This document shows, piece after piece, positions 1 to 5,040 of a stretch of DNA of 5,040 bases. The stretch is from the NCBI GenBank assembly GCA_021803885.1, contig JAJZKY010000431.1, positions 1 through 5,040 on the forward strand. The letters run 5' to 3'. How positions within the stretch are numbered: the stretch's first letter is position 1; every line of letters begins with the position of its first letter. Below the pieces are notes generated by a model. The model ran no database searches and was not told the DNA's origin. It saw only the letters and a list, made by a program, of their open reading frames with translations. Origin of the DNA: Planctomycetota bacterium. GTDB taxonomy: Bacteria; Planctomycetota; Phycisphaerae; WQYP01; JAJZKY01. The translations under genes and the position numbers were made by a program.

Positions 1-7
1 ATTGCAA

Positions 8-1702
8 TTATGCCTCGCGGACTCCATCCAGAAACGCCCGCAGTTTGCGCGAGCGCGATGGATGCCGCAGCTTGCGCAGCGCCTTGGCTTCAATCTGGCG
101 GATGCGTTCGCGCGTCACCTGGAAGCTCTGGCCTACTTCTTCCAGCGTGTGCTCCGAGCCATCTTCCAGACCGAAGCGCATCTTGATGACGCGCTCCTCG
201 CGTGGAGTCAGGGTCCGCAGCACCTGCGCGGTGTAGTCCTTCAGGTTGACGCTGATGACGGCGTCCGAAGGAGAGACCGCCTGGTGGTCTTCAATAAAAT
301 CTCCCAGGTGCGAATCTTCTTCTTCGCCAATCGGCGTTTCGAGCGAGATCGGCTCCTGCGCGATCTTCAGCACTTTGCGCACCTTGGCGACCGGAATGTC
401 CATGCGCTTGGCAATCTCTTCCGAGGTCGGCTCGCGCCCGAGTTCCTGCACCAATTGCCGCGAAGTGCGGATCAGCTTGTTGATGGTTTCGATCATGTGC
501 ACGGGAATGCGGATGGTGCGCGCCTGGTCCGCAATGGCGCGCGTGATCGCCTGGCGAATCCACCAGGTTGCGTACGTCGAGAATTTGTAACCGCGACGGT
601 ACTCAAATTTATCGACAGCCTTCATCAGGCCGATGTTGCCTTCCTGAATCAGGTCGAGAAACTGTAGTCCGCGATTTGTATATTTTTTGGCAATCGAAAC
701 CACCAGGCGAAGATTGGCCTCAATCAACTCGCGCTTGGCCTGCTCGGCATCCATGTCGCCCTGGATCATCTCGCGCTGTGTGCGCTTGAGTTCCACGACA
801 GAGACACCGGCATCGACTTCCAGTTTTTCCAGATCGCCCTTGCAGTTGCGCTGCTGACGGCGATATTCCTTGCGCATTTCCTCGCTTTTGGACTGCTCGT
901 ACTTCTGGTCCAGAGTTCTGATCTGGCGATCCAGGCCACGCATGGCCTCGACGGTCTTGTTTACCTTGTCGAGCAGCCGCTTGCGTTCGAAGTTGGTATA
1001 TTTCAGCTCGCGAATGACGCGGGAAACCAGGACAAGTTCGCGACCAAGCGTCCAGCGCGCCTTGCGCTGTTCGCGTGCTTTGCCTTTTTCCTTGGCGTTG
1101 CCGCCTTCCATTTTTTCGCGCAGTTGCTGTATTTTTTTGTAGTGCTTGACCAGGGTATCGATGCTGGCAATGGTCTGCCTGGTCCGCGCCTGTAGGATTT
1201 CTTCGGTGAGTTCTTCCTCGTCGAAGATAACGACTTCCTTAATGCTGCGAACGCCGCGCTTCAGGTCCTCGCCCAGCGCCATGATTTCGCGGGTCACAAT
1301 GGACGAACGCGCAATCGCCTTCATGACGCGCATCTGGCCCCGCTCGATGCGTTTGGCGATTTCCACTTCGCCTTCGCGGGTCAACAACGGCACTGTCCCC
1401 ATTTCGCGCAGATACATGCGAACAGGGTCGTTGGTTTTTTCCATCGCGCCTGGAGTCAGATCCAGTTCGACGTCTTCACTGTCTTCACTGTCTTCGTCAT
1501 GCTCGGCTGCGAGCTTGGGTTGATCGTCGAGCAGATCGATGCCCTGTGTCCCGATGGTGGTCATCAGGTCATCGAGATCGTCGGCGGAATTCATTTCGCC
1601 GGGAATCAGGTCGTTCACTTCCCCGAAGGTCAGGTAGCCCTTTTCCTTGCCGGTTTCAATGAGTTTCTGGATGTCGTCTTCGTATTTATCGTTAATGGCC
1701 AA
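8..1702 (-). CDS. rpoD: Primary (housekeeping) RNA polymerase sigma factor RpoD/sigma-70
   Basis: Directs core RNA polymerase in the cytoplasm to the promoters of most growth genes. The 564-residue product shows the full group 1 order. Region 1.1 is at about 2-60, then an acidic linker (65-81, rich in D/E), region 1.2 from [11 protein letters not shown] (about 92-124), a charged non-conserved segment (about 125-310), region 2 (about 322-412, with the -10 reading stretch [20 protein letters not shown]), region 3 (about 413-491, with [20 protein letters not shown]) and region 4 (about 497-564, with the helix-turn-helix around [18 protein letters not shown]). It is shorter than E. coli RpoD (613 residues) mainly through a smaller non-conserved region. 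I chose TTG at 1702 because AAGAGGGG sits 5 bases before it and the protein then opens directly into region 1.1. The frame stays open to another TTG at 1774, but that has no good ribosome-binding site. The gene ends with TAA at 8-10. Identity is very secure; the start is less so. Confidence 0.97.
   Translation of the reverse strand: MAINDKYEDDIQKLIETGKEKGYLTFGEVNDLIPGEMNSADDLDDLMTTIGTQGIDLLDDQPKLAAEHDEDSEDSEDVELDLTPGAMEKTNDPVRMYLREMGTVPLLTREGEVEIAKRIERGQMRVMKAIARSSIVTREIMALGEDLKRGVRSIKEVVIFDEEELTEEILQARTRQTIASIDTLVKHYKKIQQLREKMEGGNAKEKGKAREQRKARWTLGRELVLVSRVIRELKYTNFERKRLLDKVNKTVEAMRGLDRQIRTLDQKYEQSKSEEMRKEYRRQQRNCKGDLEKLEVDAGVSVVELKRTQREMIQGDMDAEQAKRELIEANLRLVVSIAKKYTNRGLQFLDLIQEGNIGLMKAVDKFEYRRGYKFSTYATWWIRQAITRAIADQARTIRIPVHMIETINKLIRTSRQLVQELGREPTSEEIAKRMDIPVAKVRKVLKIAQEPISLETPIGEEEDSHLGDFIEDHQAVSPSDAVISVNLKDYTAQVLRTLTPREERVIKMRFGLEDGSEHTLEEVGQSFQVTRERIRQIEAKALRKLRHPSRSRKLRAFLDGVREA
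1472..1495 (-). repeat. 9-base tandem repeat inside rpoD encoding an acidic Ser-Glu-Asp run
   Basis: On the plus strand the unit GTCTTCACT occurs twice in tandem, followed by a partial third copy (GTCTTC). The repeat is in frame and encodes D-S-E-D-S-E-D in the linker between regions 1.1 and 1.2. Gain or loss of a unit would keep the frame and only change the length of a flexible acidic linker. Confidence 0.8.
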
Positions 1703-1707
1703 AAGTG

Positions 1708-1715
1708 CCCCTCTT
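1708..1715 (-). promoter_or_regulatory. Ribosome-binding site that decides the rpoD start
   Basis: On the minus strand the sequence reads AAGAGGGG, then CACTT, then TTG. This purine-rich match to the anti-Shine-Dalgarno end of 16S rRNA, at 5-base spacing, favours TTG at 1702 over the upstream in-frame TTG at 1774. Confidence 0.7.
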
Positions 1716-1839
1716 GTGGAGATGCTGAGATGAGAGTTCAGTTGTCCGTGGGCAGGACAGTTGGATGCGGTCAAAGCCGCGACGGCAGGCCGATCAGTGG
1801 GCGTCTATGACGCCAGGGCGCACGTCCCCAGTCCATCAT

Positions 1840-1848
1840 AGAATAACA
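1840..1848 (-). promoter_or_regulatory. Possible extended -10 promoter element for rpoD
   Basis: The minus strand reads TGTTATTCT, a TGn extended -10 with TATTCT as the hexamer; an overlapping TATGAT lies at 1835-1840. Transcription would start roughly 130 bases before the TTG start. No convincing -35 lies at the right spacing, which extended -10 promoters can tolerate. The rest of the non-coding stretch 1703-1987 shows no hairpin-plus-T-run terminator, so read-through from the anti-sigma gene into rpoD is not excluded. Confidence 0.35.
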
Positions 1849-1987
1849 CAGGTCGACCGTGGCCCACTTGCGACGCCAACTTTTACCAAGCGGGGCTAGA
1901 GGAAAAACCGCAACTCAAATCCCATATGTTCGACGAAAACAGTGCAGGATGGTGAGCCTAATTACGGTAAACGGCACACAACGGGCT

Positions 1988-2662
1988 TTATCCGCGGACT
2001 GAAACGCCAGAAAACGAGAGGATGGCGCGTCCTGGCACAGGAATGCCATAAAACAGGGCAGGAGTGAACTGGCTCAACAGCAGAATATTATCGAGTTCTT
2101 CGCGAACCGCCTGCGATTGGGGCCCGGACACGATGCGATAGTCATACACGCGGCCCGTCTTGCTGATTTCGGCTTCCACCAGGACAGGATCATGGAACGC
2201 GATCCGCGCATCCGTACCCGCGGATGTGTAAAGGAACCTCGGCGTACTGACACTGTCCGTAGTAGCATCATTGGCTGCAAGACTTGGCGGAGCAGCTACC
2301 GTACCAATCATCAGCGCAAGCGCTCCCAGCAGGATCATTGCACTGGCAAGACCCGCTCCCGCACGGGCGAGAAACGGCGCCATCGAGTTCTGCCAATACA
2401 TCTGCCAAACATCCAGGCGATGTCGCGCGGTGCGCGTCTGCTCCTGCGAGATGGCCACGCGCAGCCGTAAGCCAAGATCGGCCGGCGGTCGGTTCGGCCC
2501 CACGCTGGAGAGCAGCAACTGAAGATTACGCCAGGCCGCAAACTCCTTCGAGCACGCCCCGCACTGCTGCAGGTGCGCGGCAATCGAGTGCATGCTCGCC
2601 CCGGAGACTGCCCCATCGAGATATTCCGAAAACTGCGCTTGTATGGATAAACAGGAATTCAT
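1988..2662 (-). CDS. Membrane anti-sigma factor with N-terminal zinc finger (zf-HC2) and TonB C-terminal-like outer domain
   Basis: Predicted to hold the neighbouring ECF sigma factor inactive at the inner membrane. The 224-residue product opens with a zinc-binding anti-sigma module (about 1-50): the motif HLQQCGAC gives H30-x3-C34-x2-C37, with C4 as a likely further ligand and the FSEYLDG stretch typical of the family. One hydrophobic segment at about 101-124 (AGAGLASAMILLGALALMIG) is the likely membrane span, placing the zinc finger in the cytoplasm. The rest (about 145-224) resembles the TonB C-terminal fold: a TGRVYDYRIVSG strand, then a helix, then SQFTPALFYGIPVPGRAILS, which parallels the 'F-P-A-x-x-x-G-x-P-V' signature. 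That fold assignment is by eye. The ATG overlaps the sigma stop codon as ATGA and follows a strong AGGAGG, so the two genes are probably translationally coupled. The zinc finger and membrane span are secure. Confidence 0.88.
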   Translation of the reverse strand: MNSCLSIQAQFSEYLDGAVSGASMHSIAAHLQQCGACSKEFAAWRNLQLLLSSVGPNRPPADLGLRLRVAISQEQTRTARHRLDVWQMYWQNSMAPFLARAGAGLASAMILLGALALMIGTVAAPPSLAANDATTDSVSTPRFLYTSAGTDARIAFHDPVLVEAEISKTGRVYDYRIVSGPQSQAVREELDNILLLSQFTPALFYGIPVPGRAILSFSGVSVRG

Positions 2663-3378
2663 CCTGCCTCCTCACATGAACTGCTGCGTACATCGAGATG
2701 GAATGCCAGCGATGTCCGTGTCGCTGCCGGATGCTGCTGCGCCTTCAAAACAAAATCCGCGAGACGTTCCCGAAGAAGAGCGCGTCCTCGGACCAGCCGC
2801 GACTTGACCGTGCCAAGATGCGCCCCCAGAATCTCGGCGATTTCCTCGTAAGACATTCCCTCCAGGTCGCGCAGAACAACGACTGTACGGAACGGTTCCG
2901 GCAACTGCCGTAGTTCCAATTCGACCCTGGCCCGAATTTCTTCATGCGCCGCCAGCTCAAATGGGGATGCATGTTCGTCCATCAACATGTCCTTCAAGCA
3001 AACTGCGTTCCCGTCGTAGCCACTACCAGCCGAAGCTTCAATGGTCACTTCCCGGCCCCGATGCCGCGACCACCAGCGACGCTGGTTGGACGCCTCGTGG
3101 AGCGCGATGCGATAGATCCAGGTGCGCAGACTGGAGTCTCCGTGAAAATTTTTGATGCCGCGAAAGACCTTGATAAATACGTCCTGCGTAATGTCCGGCG
3201 CATCGTCAGGATCGTTGAGAATTCGAGAGACCAGACTGTAAACCGCTGGATGATACTGTGCGATTAAAAGTGCAAAGGCCTCTTCTGAGCCAGCCTGTAG
3301 CTCAGTCGTGAGGACGGCATCTTCCGTCCGTATCCCGATAACGCCTGTTAGATTTCCCACTGCGAAAGCCGCGGACAT
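2659..3378 (-). CDS. ECF (group 4, RpoE-like) RNA polymerase sigma factor
   Basis: An alternative sigma factor that redirects RNA polymerase to a small stress or envelope regulon when released by its anti-sigma partner. The 239-residue product has only regions 2 and 4, as ECF factors do. Region 2 (about 33-105) contains DITQDVFIKVFRGIKNF and SSLRTWIYRIALHEASNQRR. Region 4 (about 150-206) contains LRQLPEPFRTVVVLRDLEG and the helix-turn-helix MSYEEIAEILGAHLGTVKSR. A tail of about 30 residues follows region 4. The ATG at 3378 is preferred because AGGTG lies 6 bases upstream; an in-frame GTG at 3387 is possible and adds three residues. The stop TGA overlaps the anti-sigma ATG. A promoter of the type read by such factors lies about 110 bases upstream, suggesting self-activation. 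The regulon and the signal cannot be read from the sequence, so I give no specific name. Confidence 0.95.
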   Translation of the reverse strand: MSAAFAVGNLTGVIGIRTEDAVLTTELQAGSEEAFALLIAQYHPAVYSLVSRILNDPDDAPDITQDVFIKVFRGIKNFHGDSSLRTWIYRIALHEASNQRRWWSRHRGREVTIEASAGSGYDGNAVCLKDMLMDEHASPFELAAHEEIRARVELELRQLPEPFRTVVVLRDLEGMSYEEIAEILGAHLGTVKSRLVRGRALLRERLADFVLKAQQHPAATRTSLAFHLDVRSSSCEEAG

Positions 3379-3428
3379 TGCGGTCACCTAACCTTATCAG
3401 GCTGTTGGCTGTCCTTTCAACTCGCGAC

Positions 3429-3477
3429 ATTCTCAGGTCCCACTCTTCGGGCCGCTGTGCCGGCACTCGCTGAGAAT
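3429..3477 (-). repeat. 8-base inverted repeat in the leader of the ECF sigma mRNA
   Basis: ATTCTCAG (3429-3436) and CTGAGAAT (3470-3477) are perfect reverse complements separated by 33 bases. Between them lies a 10-base perfect palindrome, GTGCCGGCAC (3457-3466). The element starts about 8 bases after the predicted transcription start and ends about 40 bases before the ribosome-binding site. It could fold in the RNA or act as a DNA operator. It has no T-run, so it does not look like a terminator. Confidence 0.45.
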
Positions 3478-3492
3478 TCCGTTGCTAATGAT

Positions 3493-3521
3493 TTAGACAG
3501 CCTTGAAGTTAAAAATGTTCC
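3493..3521 (-). promoter_or_regulatory. ECF-sigma-type (RpoE-like) promoter driving the sigma/anti-sigma pair
   Basis: On the minus strand GGAACAT (3521-3515) is followed by a 16-base spacer and GTCTAA (3498-3493). This differs at one base from the E. coli sigma-E-type pattern ggAACTT-N(15-19)-gTCtaa. It faces the ECF sigma gene. The start point would be near 3486, giving a leader of about 108 bases to the ATG at 3378. It lies downstream of the stop of the 277-residue gene, so the pair need not depend on that gene's promoter. Autoregulation is inference from the family. Confidence 0.65.
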
Positions 3522-3598
3522 CAGAATTCCGCAAATATTCAAGACATTGGTCCGGTCGGTCCTGAAGCATTGCATTTCTAACGCTAATTGCTCGAACA

Positions 3599-4432
3599 CT
3601 AGTGGCTGGCCCCCGTGCTGCCGCTTGTAGCGGAAGCTGGAGGGACCTTTGTAGATTTTTTATGCTGGACCGTTTTATGGCGCCCACTTCTGCGCGTCCC
3701 TTGATTCCCGCTTCGACGCCTGGCTTGATTATCGACAACGATTTTTTTTACATGGTCTTCCGAGGCCGCTTCGGCTTCCGCTTTAGCTGCTTGCTGGGCC
3801 TGAAATTGTAGCAACTCCCGATCACGCTGCGATGCAGCGAGCAAGAGTTGACTGGCTGCCGTCTTTCTGGCGGACTCAAGCCGCTGCAACGCGTCGTCCA
3901 GCAGCGCAGCGTCCTGCTTGCTCGCCGTAAGATTGGCCGCAGTGCTGACGCGCACCAGAACATCGTAAAGGGCGTCCACATTGTGCAGAACGCCAAGTTG
4001 TGGCCCTATCGCGGCAGGGGTCGCGTCCGCCGTCTGAAACAATGTCGGCAACTGCGAGGAAAGGTCCTGTTGGATCGAGTCCAAATCGCTGCGGAATTGG
4101 CTTTTCCACTCCCGAGAGACTTTCCAGCGGTCACTCTGCACTTGCTGCACGGCCTCTCCAACCTGTTCCAGAGCAGGATGGAAAATTTCGCGGAGTGTCG
4201 GACTGAGGGCCGGTTGCGTAACTGCCATCTTCCCTCCAGCGACTGAGTTCGCCGAAGGATTTGCAGGTGACATCTGCAAGCCATAAGCGCCTGCTGTCAT
4301 CCCGACCAGAAAAATCCCAAAGATGTTCAGGGCCCTGCAATATCGCAGACCTGCTGGCAATTCTTTGTTACAGCCCCAGTCTCCACTAACGCTTTGACTT
4401 TTATTTTTTGCCATACTTACCGTGTCCGTCAT
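3599..4432 (-). CDS. Uncharacterised membrane-anchored helical protein with a basic C-terminal tail
   Basis: I do not recognise a characterised family. The 277-residue product has a short, partly polar N-terminus, then one hydrophobic segment (about 36-53, NIFGIFLVGMTAGAYGLQ) that fits an uncleaved membrane anchor. A Pro/Ser/Asn-rich linker follows (about 54-78). A long helical region (about 78-230) contains amphipathic stretches such as LREIFHPALEQVGEAVQQVQ, the motif NVDALYDVLVRV (151-162) and a coiled-coil-like run rich in Gln/Ala/Glu (about 170-225). The tail (about 228-265) is strongly Lys/Arg-rich, ending in Ser/Thr/Gly/Ala. By memory it resembles conserved hypothetical proteins of Acidobacteriales, which I cannot verify. 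Topology probably leaves the helical part outside the membrane. ATG at 4432 is preferred, with AGGG 5 bases upstream; ATG at 4414 is an alternative created by an 18-base duplication. It is in the same direction as the ECF pair, but that pair appears to have its own promoter. Confidence 0.8.
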   Translation of the reverse strand: MTDTVSMAKNKSQSVSGDWGCNKELPAGLRYCRALNIFGIFLVGMTAGAYGLQMSPANPSANSVAGGKMAVTQPALSPTLREIFHPALEQVGEAVQQVQSDRWKVSREWKSQFRSDLDSIQQDLSSQLPTLFQTADATPAAIGPQLGVLHNVDALYDVLVRVSTAANLTASKQDAALLDDALQRLESARKTAASQLLLAASQRDRELLQFQAQQAAKAEAEAASEDHVKKIVVDNQARRRSGNQGTRRSGRHKTVQHKKSTKVPPASATSGSTGASH

Positions 4433-4447
4433 ACTTACCCTGTCCGT
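4412..4447 (-). repeat. 18-base tandem duplication carrying the ribosome-binding region and start codon
   Basis: Two adjacent 18-base units differ at a single base. On the minus strand the first is ACGGACAGGGTAAGTATG (4447-4430) and the second ACGGACACGGTAAGTATG (4429-4412). Each ends in an in-frame ATG, so the gene has two possible starts six codons apart. The upstream copy keeps a better ribosome-binding site (AGGG) than the downstream copy (ACGG). Confidence 0.9.
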
Positions 4448-4483
4448 TGGAACGGATGCCTTCCTGCTCCCGAGCGTTGCTCG
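4443..4483 (-). repeat. Two small hairpin-forming repeats just upstream of the uncharacterised gene
   Basis: TCCGTT (4443-4448) pairs with AACGGA (4451-4456), and CGAGC (4471-4475) pairs with GCTCG (4479-4483). The first touches the upstream unit of the 18-base duplication and lies a few bases from the ribosome-binding site, so it could affect access to the start. Arms are only 5-6 bases, so chance is possible. I could not identify a convincing promoter for this gene further upstream. Confidence 0.3.
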
Positions 4484-4597
4484 AGTGCGGTTGAGAGCTG
4501 CCTGGCTTCGCTGTTTGCATAAACATTGCTGATTTTGGGCATTTGAAGGCTGATAAACTACACCGCGTCATCCCAAAAGAAACCCATCTTCCACCCT

Positions 4598-4611
4598 TAT
4601 CCTAGAGGATA
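4598..4611. repeat. 14-base inverted repeat in the divergent intergenic region
   Basis: TATCCT-AG-AGGATA has perfect 6-base arms around a 2-base centre. It lies 17 bases upstream of the predicted tRNA -35 element and between divergent transcription units. That position suits an operator or binding site, but no known regulator motif is recognised. Confidence 0.35.
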
Positions 4612-4627
4612 TCGCTTGAGCGCGAAG

Positions 4628-4655
4628 TTGGAGAGAATCCTGGCTCGTGTAAAAT
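4628..4655 (+). promoter_or_regulatory. Predicted sigma-70 promoter for tRNA-Ala
   Basis: TTGGAG (4628-4633) and TAAAAT (4650-4655) are separated by 16 bases. The -10 matches consensus at five of six positions; the -35 is weak, keeping TTG. Transcription would begin near 4662, about 11 bases before the mature tRNA 5' end. Confidence 0.5.
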
Positions 4656-4672
4656 GATAAAAGTTTGTCTGT

Positions 4673-4748
4673 GGGCCTGTGGCGCAGCTGGGAGCGCGCT
4701 TCCATGGCATGGAAGAGGTCGTCGGTTCGATCCCGACCAGGTCCACCA
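4673..4748 (+). tRNA. tRNA-Ala with anticodon GGC
   Basis: A complete 76-base cloverleaf that charges alanine for GCC (and GCU) codons. The acceptor stem GGGCCTG pairs with CAGGTCC with one G-U. The D stem is GCGC/GCGC around an 8-base loop. The anticodon stem CTTCC/GGAAG encloses the loop ATGGCAT, giving anticodon GGC. The variable loop is 5 bases (AGGTC), and the T arm GTCGG/CCGAC encloses TTCGATC. The discriminator is A and the CCA end is encoded (4746-4748). It stands alone, with no second tRNA in the window. Confidence 0.97.
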
Positions 4749-4761
4749 AACAGTCTTTGGT
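4745..4761 (+). terminator. Weak hairpin overlapping the tRNA 3' end, possible terminator
   Basis: ACCAAA (4745-4750) pairs with TTTGGT (4756-4761) around the loop CAGTC, followed by CTCTTTG. The left arm includes the discriminator and CCA of the tRNA. The stem is A/T-rich and the T-run is short, so termination here would be weak; the hairpin might also affect 3' processing. Confidence 0.3.
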
Positions 4762-5040
4762 CTCTTTGAATCTGCAAACAATAGCCAACAATCCTCCAAT
4801 ATCCCCGCAAAACGGGCGCCTTTTGCCCCTGAAGGGCACAGGAGAGAATTCTCCGCGCACTGAAGTCTGCTCCTAAACAGAGCCATTCTCTGATCGGAAA
4901 ATGCCGAGTGTCCTTGGGCAATCGGAGATTTGTGGCGATTCTCGGCTTCAATGCCAATCTTACGTGAGCGCTACGCGAACCACAGGTTCTACGAAGTCGG
5001 TGAGGTGTGGTTTTGCAAGCTGGCCAGCCTTGCATGCTGA
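4762..5040. other. Stretch with no supportable gene
   Basis: No reading frame here has a credible start, ribosome-binding site or recognisable protein motif. Small structures seen are TGCCC/GGGCA at 4824-4838, the palindrome GAGAATTCTC at 4844-4853 and CAGAG/CTCTG at 4878-4892. None has the T-run of an intrinsic terminator. Confidence 0.6.
5015..5033. repeat. Imperfect inverted repeat at the right edge
   Basis: GCAAGCTGGCCAGCCTTGC contains the perfect 10-base palindrome GCTGGCCAGC (5019-5028) flanked by GCAA and TTGC with one bulged base. It may be a hairpin belonging to a gene beyond the window; the flank needed to judge terminator function is cut off. Confidence 0.3.

Noticed and set aside
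2..1523. Several plus-strand open frames of 90-221 residues opposite rpoD
   Set aside because: Shadows of the rpoD coding strand. Products are rich in Arg or Ser runs expected from complementary codons and show no family features.
1703..1774. Longer rpoD beginning at the TTG at 1774
   Set aside because: Would add 24 residues outside region 1.1, with no ribosome-binding site. The TTG at 1702 has AAGAGGGG at good spacing.
3550..3563. GGTCCGGTCGGTCC just downstream of the 277-residue gene as a possible terminator
   Set aside because: It is a partial direct repeat of GGTC, not an inverted repeat, and has no T-run after it.
3417..3599. A 60-residue minus-strand frame starting with GTG that overlaps the stop of the 277-residue gene
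   Set aside because: No ribosome-binding site fit, no recognisable motif, and it runs across the predicted ECF promoter and structured leader, which better explain this stretch.
1591..4851. Six GAATTC sites in 5 kb, three of them within 3217-3527
   Set aside because: More than expected by chance, but the flanks differ and three lie inside coding sequence. Most likely coincidence rather than a functional repeat.
4654..4876. Plus-strand frames reading through the tRNA (for example containing GMEEVVGSIPTRSTK)
   Set aside because: Sense-strand translation of tRNA-Ala, another common false protein; no credible ribosome-binding site or protein motif.
4568..5035. Minus-strand open frames across the tRNA, including the peptide stretches GPGRDRTDDLFHAMEARSQL and GIEPTTSSMPWKRAPS
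   Set aside because: These are translations of the antisense strand of the tRNA gene, a well-known source of false 'conserved' proteins in databases. The tRNA cloverleaf explains the conservation.

Overview
The window most likely comes from a bacterial chromosome, probably an acidobacterium (Terriglobia/Acidobacteriales-like). That placement is inference: it rests on the style of the RpoD protein and on an uncharacterised 277-residue protein resembling ones I recall from that group. No marker here proves the taxon. Base composition is moderately GC-rich and even across the genes, with no insertion sequence, CRISPR array or phage gene visible.

Layout: all four protein genes are on the minus strand, and the one RNA gene is on the plus strand. 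Reading in the direction of transcription (right to left): an uncharacterised membrane-anchored protein (3599-4432); an ECF sigma factor (2659-3378) whose stop overlaps the start of a zinc-finger anti-sigma factor (1988-2662) in an ATGA junction; a non-coding gap of about 285 bases; then the primary sigma factor gene rpoD (8-1702, TTG start). Divergently on the right lies tRNA-Ala(GGC) at 4673-4748 with its CCA encoded. Positions 4762-5040 contain no supportable gene.

How it fits together: the central unit is a sigma/anti-sigma switch. A sequence at 3493-3521 closely matches the promoter class read by RpoE-type ECF sigma factors (GGAACAT, 16-base spacer, GTCTAA). It lies about 110 bases upstream of the ECF start, so the pair probably activates its own transcription. 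The anti-sigma factor has an N-terminal zinc-binding motif (H-x3-C-x2-C), one membrane segment, and an outer domain resembling the C-terminal domain of TonB. The RNA leader between promoter and ECF gene carries an 8-base inverted repeat that could fold.

The most useful leads are the TonB-like sensor domain, the predicted autoregulatory promoter with its structured leader, and an 18-base tandem duplication that has copied the start codon and ribosome-binding region of the uncharacterised gene. I found no clear evidence of an entirely new multi-gene system.
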